Assembly: GCA_947454585.1 (NCBI GenBank)
Contig: CANGML010000114.1
Coordinates: 1-6,023, forward strand
From: Comamonadaceae bacterium
GTDB lineage: Bacteria; Pseudomonadota; Gammaproteobacteria; Burkholderiales; Burkholderiaceae_C
DNA: 6,023 nt
Direction of reading: 5' to 3'
The position numbers and the translations under genes were made by a program. Position 1 is the first letter of the stretch, and each line of letters begins with the position of its first letter. Below are positions 1 through 6,023 of this stretch, piece after piece. The notes beneath the pieces were generated by a model that was given only the letters and a program-made list of their open reading frames with translations, was not told the origin of the DNA and searched no databases.

Positions 1-861
1 CACATTTACCGCGACAAGAAAGGCTTTGACCACGCAGGCAACGTGTCCAAGTTGCTGGCCAAAGGCGGCTTGCCCCGTCGCGCGGTGACGCCTGAGGAAA
101 TGAAAGCCATTGAGCCCACGTTGGCAGGTACTTACTACGGTGGCTACTTCACCGAGAGCGATGCCACGGGAGATATCCATAAGTTCACGGTTGGTTTGGC
201 TGCCGCGGCTGCCCGATGGGGCGTGCGTACCTTGTATGGACAAGACGTGACTTCGGTGCAAACCAATGGCCAGCAAGCGGTGATCAGCGTGGCCCAAGAG
301 CAGGCGGCCCAAGGTCAGACAGCCCCTATCGTGCACACCTTTGACAGCGTGGTGGTGTGTGCGGGCGTGGCCAGCCGCGACTTCGCAGCGCAGTTGGGTG
401 ACCGCGTCAACATCTACCCCGTCAAAGGCTATTCCATCACCGTCAATTTGACCGATGCGGACAGCCAGATGGGCGCGCCCACCGTGAGCCTGTTGGACGA
501 TGAAACCAAGCTCGTCACCAGCCGCTTGGGCGTGGACCGCTTCCGCGTCGCCGGCACCGCCGAGTTCAATGGCGTGGACCGCGACATCCGTGCCGACCGT
601 ATTCGCCCGCTGATCGATTGGGTCGAGCAATGCTTCCCCCGCATCAACACCCGCTCGGTCGTGCCTTGGGCAGGCTTGCGTCCGATGATGCCCAACATGA
701 TGCCGCGCGTGGGCCGCGGCAAAGCCGCCAACGTGTTCTACAACACAGGCCACGGCCATTTGGGTTGGACGCTGTCGGCCATCACTGCGGATATGGTGGC
801 CGATGTGGTGGCAGCCTCGAGCCCCGTGCCACGTGTGGCAGGCGCCTTGCAAGCCGCCTAA
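1..861 (+). CDS. dadA: D-amino acid dehydrogenase (DadA-like FAD oxidoreductase), 5'-truncated by window edge
   Basis: This is the last 286 codons of a FAD-dependent amine/D-amino acid dehydrogenase, open in frame from base 1 and ending at TAA 859-861. E. coli DadA is about 430 residues, so roughly the first third, with the N-terminal dinucleotide-binding GxGxxG, lies outside the window. The family deaminates D-amino acids oxidatively to 2-oxo acids and ammonia, passing electrons to the respiratory chain at the membrane. Visible DadA features are the EPTLAG segment and the ATGDIHKFT segment (DETGD-x-x-x-FT in E. coli). A VVVCAG strand and a PVKGYSITV strand follow. Near the end come GLRPMMPN-x-MPRVGR and NTGHGHLGWTLS (codons from 742), which match the C-terminal FAD and substrate region. 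The MPNMMPRVG variant replaces the TPDGTPIVG of E. coli DadA, so it may be a paralogue with different substrate preference. A GTG at 43 is internal, not a start. No terminator was seen after the stop. The family call is solid; the exact substrate is uncertain. Confidence 0.88.
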   Translation, partial: HIYRDKKGFDHAGNVSKLLAKGGLPRRAVTPEEMKAIEPTLAGTYYGGYFTESDATGDIHKFTVGLAAAAARWGVRTLYGQDVTSVQTNGQQAVISVAQEQAAQGQTAPIVHTFDSVVVCAGVASRDFAAQLGDRVNIYPVKGYSITVNLTDADSQMGAPTVSLLDDETKLVTSRLGVDRFRVAGTAEFNGVDRDIRADRIRPLIDWVEQCFPRINTRSVVPWAGLRPMMPNMMPRVGRGKAANVFYNTGHGHLGWTLSAITADMVADVVAASSPVPRVAGALQAA

Positions 862-874
862 TCTGCTCACCTAA

Positions 875-1027
875 GTCTTGCCCGCTAGCCTAGTTGACAA
901 AAAGTGTATACACTTCGCGTCACCTGTCGCAGCGGAGCAGGCCTTGGGAAACGAGGCCTTGTTCGCGACCCTCATGTCCTTCACAGCGCCCGCAGTGGTG
1001 AAGGGCAACTTTGATTCAAGTGACTGA
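875..1027 (+). other. Open frame with coding-like 3' part, possible gene remnant or leader peptide
   Basis: In the 175-bp gap between dadA and puuD one frame stays open from 875 (after TAA 872-874) to TGA 1025-1027. From about 929 it reads like natural protein: AAEQALGNEALFATLM followed by SFTAPAVVKGNFDSSD. About three quarters of these codons end in G or C. No convincing start with a Shine-Dalgarno precedes it; the only in-frame ATG is at 974, giving a 17-residue peptide. Its stop overlaps the puuD ribosome site. It could be the tail of a deleted gene, a short leader peptide coupled to puuD, or a chance open frame. I do not recognise the family. Confidence 0.25.
894..915 (+). promoter_or_regulatory. 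Candidate promoter box with 14-bp perfect palindromic operator upstream of puuD
   Basis: TTGACA (894-899), a perfect -35 hexamer, is followed two bases later by the perfect palindrome AAGTGTATACACTT (902-915). The inner GTGTATAC fits the GTNTANAC pattern described for HutC-type GntR regulators. It also resembles the TTGTATACAA core of the B. subtilis gluconate operator. The palindrome would fill the -35/-10 spacer, a typical place for repression. No good -10 lies at 16-18 bp spacing (GCGTCA at 917). TATACA at 907-912 is only 7 bp from the -35. The palindrome is a direct observation; the promoter call and regulator family are inference. The puuD start is about 120 bp downstream. Confidence 0.5.
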
Positions 1028-1029
1028 GG
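1026..1029 (+). promoter_or_regulatory. Shine-Dalgarno of puuD
   Basis: GAGG lies 7 nt before the ATG at 1037, supporting that start. The TGA of the small upstream open frame (1025-1027) overlaps it. Confidence 0.6.
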
Positions 1030-1036
1030 TCTCGAC

Positions 1037-2251
1037 ATGGACACCTACTTTCTCGATTGGGCCAACCTGCTGCTGCGTTGGGTGCACGTCATCACGGCCA
1101 TCGCCTGGATTGGCTCTTCGTTTTACTTTGTCTTCCTAGACAACAACCTGATCAAACCCAATTCACCCGACTTGCTGGAAAAAGGGGTGGACGGTGCGAT
1201 GTGGGCCGTGCACGGCGGCGGTTTTTACAACCCGCAAAAGTACATGGTGGCACCCAAGAAGATCCACACCAAGCTGCACTGGTTTTATTGGGAGGCCTAT
1301 TCCACGTGGTTGAGTGGCTTTGGTTTGTTCACCGTGTTGTACCTTTGGAATGCCGGCACGTTCTTGATCGATAAGTCCCTCATGGACTGGTCACCCGCCT
1401 TAGCGATCACAGCGGCCTTGAGCTTTCTGGTCGTCTTCTGGTTGATTTACGACGCGGTATGCCGCGTGTTTGGTTTCCGTGAAAACGGCGAAGGGATTGT
1501 GGCGCTGATCATGATCGTGGTGGTGGCCTTTGCCGCGTGGTTGTCTTGCCAGTTGTTTGCAGGGCGTGCGGCCTTCTTGTTGGTGGGGGCGATGATTGCC
1601 ACCGCCATGAGTGCCAACGTGTTCTTTTGGATCATCCCGGGCCAGCGCAAAGTGGTGGCGGCGATGACATCGGGCGTGGCGATGGACCCCAAAGAGCTGG
1701 CCACCCATGGCAAACGCGGCAAGCAGCGCAGCATACACAACACCTACTTCACCTTGCCCGTCATCTTTGCGATGCTGAGCAACCACTACAGCTTCTTGTA
1801 CACGCACGAATACCACTGGGTCATCTTGGTGATGATGATGTTGGCGGGTGCTTTGATTCGTCAGTTCTTTGTGCAGCGCCATGGCTTTCACTTAGGTCGC
1901 GCCAAGAACCCATTGCCCTTTGCCCTTGCAGGCGTGGTGATCTTGCTCAGCGTGATTGTGTGGATGCGCCCAGCCCCTTCGACCGCGACGGTTTCTGCCA
2001 GCACCGCGCCCGTGGGCTTTGCTGAAGTCAACGCCGTGTTTGCGCAGCGTTGCCATGCCTGTCATGGCGAGCAGGTGCAAATGAAGAACGTGCGCTTTGA
2101 CACAGCAGAGGGTGTCAAGCTTCATGCCTTGGGCATTTACCAACAAGCCGTCGTGACCAAGCAAATGCCGATGAACAACGCCACCGGCATCACCGAGGAC
2201 GAACGTGCGCTCATCAAGCGCTGGTATGAAGCAGGTGCAGCGCTGAGATAA
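1037..2251 (+). CDS. puuD: Membrane-bound urate oxidase with C-terminal cytochrome c domain (PuuD)
   Basis: A 404-residue protein matching the PuuD family of integral-membrane urate oxidases (N-terminal Urate_ox_N/DUF989 domain, C-terminal cytochrome c). The family oxidises urate to 5-hydroxyisourate in purine catabolism, with electrons leaving through haem c rather than directly to O2 as in soluble uricase. By eye there are eight hydrophobic segments, near residues 11-34, 86-110, 121-145, 153-174, 178-201, 238-256, 261-279 and 293-311. The start MDTYFLDWANLLLRWVH is typical of the family, and GAG G lies 7 nt upstream of ATG. After the last helix a Pro/Ala/Thr linker leads to a small cytochrome c domain with haem motif C339-H-A-C-H343 and candidate axial Met M377 or M379 (KQMPMNN). 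Charged loops at 201-237 and 280-292 fit a cytoplasmic side, placing the haem domain in the periplasm, where c-type haem is attached. It heads a four-gene cluster; modA starts 9 nt after its stop. Family assignment is strong; activity is inferred from the family. Confidence 0.92.
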   Translation: MDTYFLDWANLLLRWVHVITAIAWIGSSFYFVFLDNNLIKPNSPDLLEKGVDGAMWAVHGGGFYNPQKYMVAPKKIHTKLHWFYWEAYSTWLSGFGLFTVLYLWNAGTFLIDKSLMDWSPALAITAALSFLVVFWLIYDAVCRVFGFRENGEGIVALIMIVVVAFAAWLSCQLFAGRAAFLLVGAMIATAMSANVFFWIIPGQRKVVAAMTSGVAMDPKELATHGKRGKQRSIHNTYFTLPVIFAMLSNHYSFLYTHEYHWVILVMMMLAGALIRQFFVQRHGFHLGRAKNPLPFALAGVVILLSVIVWMRPAPSTATVSASTAPVGFAEVNAVFAQRCHACHGEQVQMKNVRFDTAEGVKLHALGIYQQAVVTKQMPMNNATGITEDERALIKRWYEAGAALR

Positions 2252-3022
<771 letters not shown>

Positions 3023-3025
3023 AGT

Positions 3026-3724
3026 GTGGCCATGCATTTGAGCGCCGAAGATTTCCAAGCCATCGCCCTGACGCTGCAACTCGCCAGCGTCACGACCGTG
3101 CTGCTGCTGTTGCTCGCCACGCCCATAGCGTGGTGGCTGGCGCACACGCGATCTGCTTGGCGCGCACCTGTGGCCTCGCTCGTCGCGCTGCCCTTGGTGC
3201 TGCCGCCCACGGTGCTGGGCTTTTACTTGTTGGTGGCGCTGGGGCCGAACGGCCCAATTGGCACCTTCACGCAATGGGCGGGTTGGGGCAGCTTGGCCTT
3301 TAGCTTTTGGGGCTTGGTGTTGGGCTCTGTCGTGTACTCGCTGCCGTTTGCCGTGCAGCCGCTGGTCAACGCGTTTGAGGCGATGGGCTCGCGGCCCATG
3401 GAAGTGGCTGCCACCTTGCGAGCCAGCCCGTGGGATGCCTTCTTCACCGTGGCCGTGCCCTTGGCCAAGCCCGGTTTTGTGATGGCTGCCATGCTGAGCT
3501 TTGCACACACCGTGGGCGAGTTCGGTGTGGTGTTGATGATTGGCGGCAACATCCCCGACAAAACGCGCGTGGTGTCGACCCAAATTTACGGCCATGTGGA
3601 AGCGATGGAATATTCCCAAGCGCACGGCTTGGCGGGTGTGATGTTGGTGTTTTCGTTTGTGGTGTTGTTGGGGCTGTCGTGGTTCAACCGTCGCGCTGAT
3701 CAGCGCAACAAGGCGGGTGCATGA
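3026..3724 (+). CDS. modB: Molybdate ABC transporter permease ModB
   Basis: The inner-membrane permease of the molybdate importer, 232 residues from GTG 3026 or 230 from ATG 3032. The ATG is more conventional and leaves a 9-nt gap from modA; neither start has a strong Shine-Dalgarno, so coupling to modA is likely. Hydrophobic segments lie near 12-38, 48-72, 88-113, 151-172 and 202-220. Conserved ModB motifs are [19 protein letters not shown] (55-73), the [20 protein letters not shown] loop (161-180) and STQIYGHV (184-191). The cytoplasmic EAA coupling loop runs 118-150, from [14 protein letters not shown] to VPLAKPG, and docks on ModC. The 3' end overlaps modC by four bases (ATGA), a typical stop-start junction. 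The length matches the family (about 225-230). Nothing is truncated. Confidence 0.94.
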   Translation: MAMHLSAEDFQAIALTLQLASVTTVLLLLLATPIAWWLAHTRSAWRAPVASLVALPLVLPPTVLGFYLLVALGPNGPIGTFTQWAGWGSLAFSFWGLVLGSVVYSLPFAVQPLVNAFEAMGSRPMEVAATLRASPWDAFFTVAVPLAKPGFVMAAMLSFAHTVGEFGVVLMIGGNIPDKTRVVSTQIYGHVEAMEYSQAHGLAGVMLVFSFVVLLGLSWFNRRADQRNKAGA

Positions 3725-4821
3725 ACCTCCACCTAAAGCTAGACATTGCGCGCGCCGACTTTGAGGTGTCGGTCAATGTGCAGTTGCCCGCGCAGGGCAT
3801 CACCGTGATCTTGGGCCCTTCGGGCTGCGGCAAAACCACCTTGTTGCGCTGTGTGGCGGGGCTAGAACCCTCGGCGCGTGGCTTGGTGCAGCTGGGCCAC
3901 GAGGTGTGGCAAGACGATGCAGAACATGGCGGTAAGGGTGTTCGCCTACCCACGCACCAACGCGCCTTGGGCTATGTGTTTCAAGAAGCGTCGTTGTTTG
4001 ATCACTTAGACGTGGCGGGCAACTTGGCCTATGGCCACCACCGTGCCGAAAAAAATAACCGCAACGCGATGAGCCAAGCCGTTCAGCAGCAAACCATCGA
4101 GCTGCTGGGTATTGGTCACTTGCTCAAGCGCCGCAGCCACGAGCTGTCGGGTGGCGAGCGCCAACGCGTAGCCATTGCCCGCGCCTTGGTCACGCAACCG
4201 CGCTTGTTGCTCCTCGATGAACCCTTGGCTGCGCTCGACCATGCGCGCCGACAAGAGGTGTTGCCTTGGTTAGAAAAACTGCGTGATGACCTGAACATTC
4301 CCATGCTCTATGTCACCCACGCGGTGGACGAAGTGGCCCGCTTGGCTGACACCTTGGTGGTGATGCATGAAGGCCGCATTCAAGCCAGCGGCCCCGTGGC
4401 TGAGGTGTTGACCCAAGCGGATCTGCCCATCGTGTTGGGTGAGGATGCCGGGGCTTTGCTGACGGGCATCGTGCTGAACATCGACACACCGTGGCACTTG
4501 GCCCAAGTGGGCTTTGACGGTGGCGCGCTGTGGGTACGTGACAGCGGCTTGAGCGTGGGCCAAACCGTGCGCCTGCGCGTGCTGGCGCGCGACGTGAGCG
4601 TGACCTTGCACGAGGCCACACACACCAGCATTCAAAATCACGTGCCTTGTGTGATCGATGCCATCACGGCTGAGGCCCACCCCTCACAAGCCCTGCTGCG
4701 CCTGCGATGTGGGGCCTCTGTGTTGTTGGCCCGTGTCACGGCGCGAGGGGTGCATGAGTTGGGCTTGCAGGTGGGCATGTCGGTGTGGGCGCAAGTGAAG
4801 TCGGTGGCCTTAGTGAAATAG
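3721..4821 (+). CDS. modC: Molybdate ABC transporter ATP-binding protein ModC
   Basis: A 366-residue cytoplasmic ATPase that drives ModB. All nucleotide-binding motifs are intact: Walker A GPSGCGKT (32-39), Q-loop Q88 in [10 protein letters not shown], and signature [15 protein letters not shown] (142-156). Walker B is LLLLDEP (162-168) with catalytic E167, the D-loop is LAALD (169-173) and the switch histidine is H200 (VTHAVDE). The region from about 235 on is the regulatory part. Its end, about 303-364 (TSIQNHVPC to [11 protein letters not shown]), is a Mop/TOBE molybdate-binding domain, which separates ModC from general oxyanion ATPases. The start at 3721 overlaps the modB stop by four bases; AAGG (3710-3713) sits 7 nt upstream. 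In some ModC proteins the C-terminal domain mediates inhibition by molybdate; whether this one does is unknown. It is the last gene of the cluster before a 118-nt spacer. Confidence 0.95.
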   Translation: MNLHLKLDIARADFEVSVNVQLPAQGITVILGPSGCGKTTLLRCVAGLEPSARGLVQLGHEVWQDDAEHGGKGVRLPTHQRALGYVFQEASLFDHLDVAGNLAYGHHRAEKNNRNAMSQAVQQQTIELLGIGHLLKRRSHELSGGERQRVAIARALVTQPRLLLLDEPLAALDHARRQEVLPWLEKLRDDLNIPMLYVTHAVDEVARLADTLVVMHEGRIQASGPVAEVLTQADLPIVLGEDAGALLTGIVLNIDTPWHLAQVGFDGGALWVRDSGLSVGQTVRLRVLARDVSVTLHEATHTSIQNHVPCVIDAITAEAHPSQALLRLRCGASVLLARVTARGVHELGLQVGMSVWAQVKSVALVK

Positions 4822-4836
4822 CCATAGGCAGGGCGT

Positions 4837-4884
4837 GCGCAAGGCTTGTCACTTTGGTGATGCGCGTGATCGGTCGCCTTGTGC
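4837..4884 (+). terminator. Imperfect stem after modC, weak candidate terminator
   Basis: GCGCAAGGC (4837-4845) can pair with GCCTTGTGC (4876-4884): nine pairs with one G-U. The 30-nt loop contains a smaller TCAC/GTGA hairpin (4849-4852 with 4857-4860). TCTTTT follows at 4890-4895. The position, 16 nt after the modC stop and before a gene with its own Shine-Dalgarno, suits an operon end. The large loop and short T tract make it a poor intrinsic terminator; it could instead be a processing or attenuation structure. Confidence 0.3.
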
Positions 4885-4928
4885 AATAGTCTTTTGGCCC
4901 CGTTCCCGCATTCAGAGGGCGACAACAC

Positions 4929-4935
4929 AAGGAGA
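4929..4935 (+). promoter_or_regulatory. Shine-Dalgarno that fixes the Bug-protein start
   Basis: AAGGAGA lies 4 nt before ATG 4940. It decides between this ATG and an upstream in-frame GTG at 4835, which would add 35 residues in front of the signal peptide and lacks a comparable ribosome site. Confidence 0.75.
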
Positions 4936-4939
4936 CATC

Positions 4940-5935
4940 ATGCGTTCACTGCTTCAACCCTGGCGACACCTATGCACCGCCGGTCTGCTGGCACTACTGT
5001 CTGTGGCGCTTCATTCGGGTGCCCAAGCGCAGACCTATCCCAACAAACCGATCAAGATGATCGTGCCCTTTCCAGCTGGGGGCACCACGGACATCGTGGC
5101 TAGGCTGGTGGCCCAACGGATGAGTGAGTCCATGGGGCAGCCCGTCACGGTCGACAACCGCGGCGGCGCAGGTGGCGCCATCGGTGCGGATGCGATGGCC
5201 AAAGCAGCCCCCGATGGCTACACCATCATGATGCACAACCTGTCCTTCCCATTGGCCTCCGTGGCGCAAACCTTGGCCAACCGCTCGCCCTTCAACGTCG
5301 ACACCGACTTTGCAGGTGTCTCAATTGCGGTGTACGTGCCCTTTGTGTGGACCGCCAGCCCCACCGTGCCTGCCAAAGACCTCAAAGAGTTAGCGACCCT
5401 GTTGCGCGCCAACCCGGCGCTGCAATACAACTATGGCTCCACTGGCCCAGGCTCCACCATGCACGTGCTAGGGGAAGCGTTTAAAAAAGATGCCAAGATC
5501 GACATCACGCACATTCCCTTCAAAGGCGCCGCGCCGCTGAAGCAAGAGATGCTGGCAGGCCGACTCCAAGTGGGGGGCGACCAGTTGTCGTCCTCTTTGG
5601 CCGAAATCAAGGCCGGTACCTTGAAGGCTTTGGCCACCACCGCCTCCAAGCGCATTCCTGGTCTGCCCGACGTGCCTACGGTCAAGGAGCTGGGATTTCC
5701 TAACTTAGAGCTCGAAGGCTGGAACGGCGTGTTTGCGCCTGCTAAAACACCCAAGGACATCATTGAACGCTTGAACAAAGAAGTCATTGCGGCTGTGCGT
5801 CACCCCGATGTGGTCAAACGTCTGAACGACTTGGGTGCTGAAGGCGTGGGCTCGACCCCTGCTGAGCAAGATGCCATGCTGCGTCGCCAGATGGATCAAT
5901 TCCGCGCCATCATTCGGGAGATGCGCCTCGAGTAA
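4940..5935 (+). CDS. Bug/TctC-family tripartite tricarboxylate transporter substrate-binding protein
   Basis: A 331-residue periplasmic binding protein of the Bug family (TctC-like, tripartite tricarboxylate transporter receptor). Members bind small carboxylates or related ligands and, where TctA and TctB exist, deliver them to that carrier. Residues 1-30 form a signal peptide: basic MRSLLQPWRH, hydrophobic core 14-24, likely cleavage AQA|QTYP. The mature start YPNKPIKMIVPFPAGGTTD (33-51) is the family hallmark with the PAGG ligand loop. Next come VDNRGGAGGAIGADAMAKA (71-89) and APDGYTI (90-96). Later motifs are the NYGSTGPGS loop, the HIPFKGAAP and EMLAGRLQVGGDQ segments and IPGLPDVPTVKELG. 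The length is normal for the family. No tctA or tctB is in view; in betaproteobacteria many such genes are orphans, so the ligand cannot be predicted. It lies on the same strand as modABC but 118 nt away with its own ribosome site, so it is probably a separate unit. A promoter was not clearly seen; TG-C-AATAGT at 4882-4890 is a weak extended -10 candidate. Confidence 0.92.
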   Translation: MRSLLQPWRHLCTAGLLALLSVALHSGAQAQTYPNKPIKMIVPFPAGGTTDIVARLVAQRMSESMGQPVTVDNRGGAGGAIGADAMAKAAPDGYTIMMHNLSFPLASVAQTLANRSPFNVDTDFAGVSIAVYVPFVWTASPTVPAKDLKELATLLRANPALQYNYGSTGPGSTMHVLGEAFKKDAKIDITHIPFKGAAPLKQEMLAGRLQVGGDQLSSSLAEIKAGTLKALATTASKRIPGLPDVPTVKELGFPNLELEGWNGVFAPAKTPKDIIERLNKEVIAAVRHPDVVKRLNDLGAEGVGSTPAEQDAMLRRQMDQFRAIIREMRLE

Positions 5936-5945
5936 CCAGGCGCGT
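5921..5945. terminator. Hairpin across the Bug-gene stop codon
   Basis: ATGCGCCT (5921-5928) pairs with AGGCGCGT (5938-5945): eight pairs including one T-G wobble, with a 9-nt loop that contains the TAA stop. It sits between convergent genes, so it could end or protect transcripts from either side. No T tract follows in either direction, so an intrinsic terminator is doubtful. Confidence 0.3.
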
Positions 5946-5952
5946 GGAGGAT

Positions 5953-6023
5953 TTACCGTCCAAACCCCGATGCGCTGAATGCGCCCAGCCCATCGGGCGT
6001 GGTCAAAAACTTCAACAAGCGCA
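5953..6023 (-). CDS. C-terminal tail of a convergent gene, probably a periplasmic solute-binding protein
   Basis: On the minus strand one frame reads 22 residues from 6021 to a TAA at 5955-5953. It contains LLKFLTTPDGLGAF and ends in a Gly-Phe-Gly-Arg tail. This pattern (a helix ending in FLT-x-P, then a short helix and a terminal GF) is common at the C-terminus of type II periplasmic binding proteins. It parallels the [21 protein letters not shown] end of ModA in this window. The gene would converge on the Bug gene, with 17 nt between the two stops. Only the tail is visible, so the family is tentative and no ligand can be given. The open frame is too short to exclude chance by itself; the protein-like pattern is the main support. 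Confidence 0.5.
   Translation of the reverse strand, partial: RLLKFLTTPDGLGAFSASGFGR

Noticed and set aside
939..961. Direct repeat AGGCCTTG (939-946 and 954-961), also able to form a 5-bp hairpin.
   Set aside because: Only two 8-bp copies, in a possible coding remnant; too short to call a regulatory repeat or mobile-element scar.
1400..1891. 163-codon minus-strand open frame inside puuD.
   Set aside because: Its His/Gln-rich composition mirrors the hydrophobic codons of the PuuD helices; it has no ribosome site and no recognisable motif.
4846..4890. TTGTCA (4846-4851) with AATAGT (4885-4890) as a promoter for the Bug gene.
   Set aside because: The spacing of 33 nt is far too long and no -10 lies at 16-18 nt from TTGTCA; only a weak extended -10 could be noted.
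4835..4939. N-terminal extension of the Bug protein from GTG 4835.
   Set aside because: It would bury the signal peptide behind 35 residues and has no good ribosome site, whereas ATG 4940 has AAGGAGA just upstream.
5966..5997. CCCGATG/CATCGGG inverted repeat considered as a terminator.
   Set aside because: The 18-nt spacing is wide, no T tract follows on either strand, and it lies inside the likely coding tail of the minus-strand gene.

Overview
The window looks like a chromosomal segment of a betaproteobacterium. The family is probably Comamonadaceae or close relatives (Burkholderiales). This rests on the moderately high GC content, the compact layout, the style of the proteins and the presence of a Bug-family binding protein. 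The taxon is inferred from impression, not from a database search.

Layout: (1) 1-861 (+) is the C-terminal two thirds of a DadA-like FAD-dependent D-amino acid dehydrogenase. (2) 862-1036 is a non-coding or remnant interval with a TTGACA box directly followed by a perfect 14-bp palindrome, a candidate operator and promoter. (3) 1037-4821 (+) is a tightly packed four-gene cluster: puuD (membrane urate oxidase fused to cytochrome c), modA, modB and modC (molybdate ABC transporter). The gaps are 9 nt, 3 or 9 nt, and a 4-nt overlap, so it reads as one operon. (4) 4822-4939 is a spacer with a long imperfect stem. (5) 4940-5935 (+) is a Bug/TctC-type periplasmic solute-binding protein with its own Shine-Dalgarno. 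(6) 5953-6023 (-) is the C-terminal tail of a convergent gene, probably another periplasmic binding protein.

How they fit together: PuuD oxidises urate to 5-hydroxyisourate and passes electrons to its haem c. Urate is made from xanthine by xanthine dehydrogenase, normally a molybdenum-cofactor enzyme. Having molybdate uptake directly behind the urate oxidase, probably on the same mRNA, suggests that metal supply is tied to purine catabolism. No xdh gene or modE gene lies in the window. The co-regulation is inferred from gene spacing. The gene identities come from motifs visible in the translated sequences.

No tRNA, rRNA, CRISPR array, insertion sequence or phage gene was seen. No wholly new system was recognised. 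The most interesting parts are the urate oxidase/molybdate operon, its upstream palindrome, and an unexplained coding-like tail just upstream of puuD.
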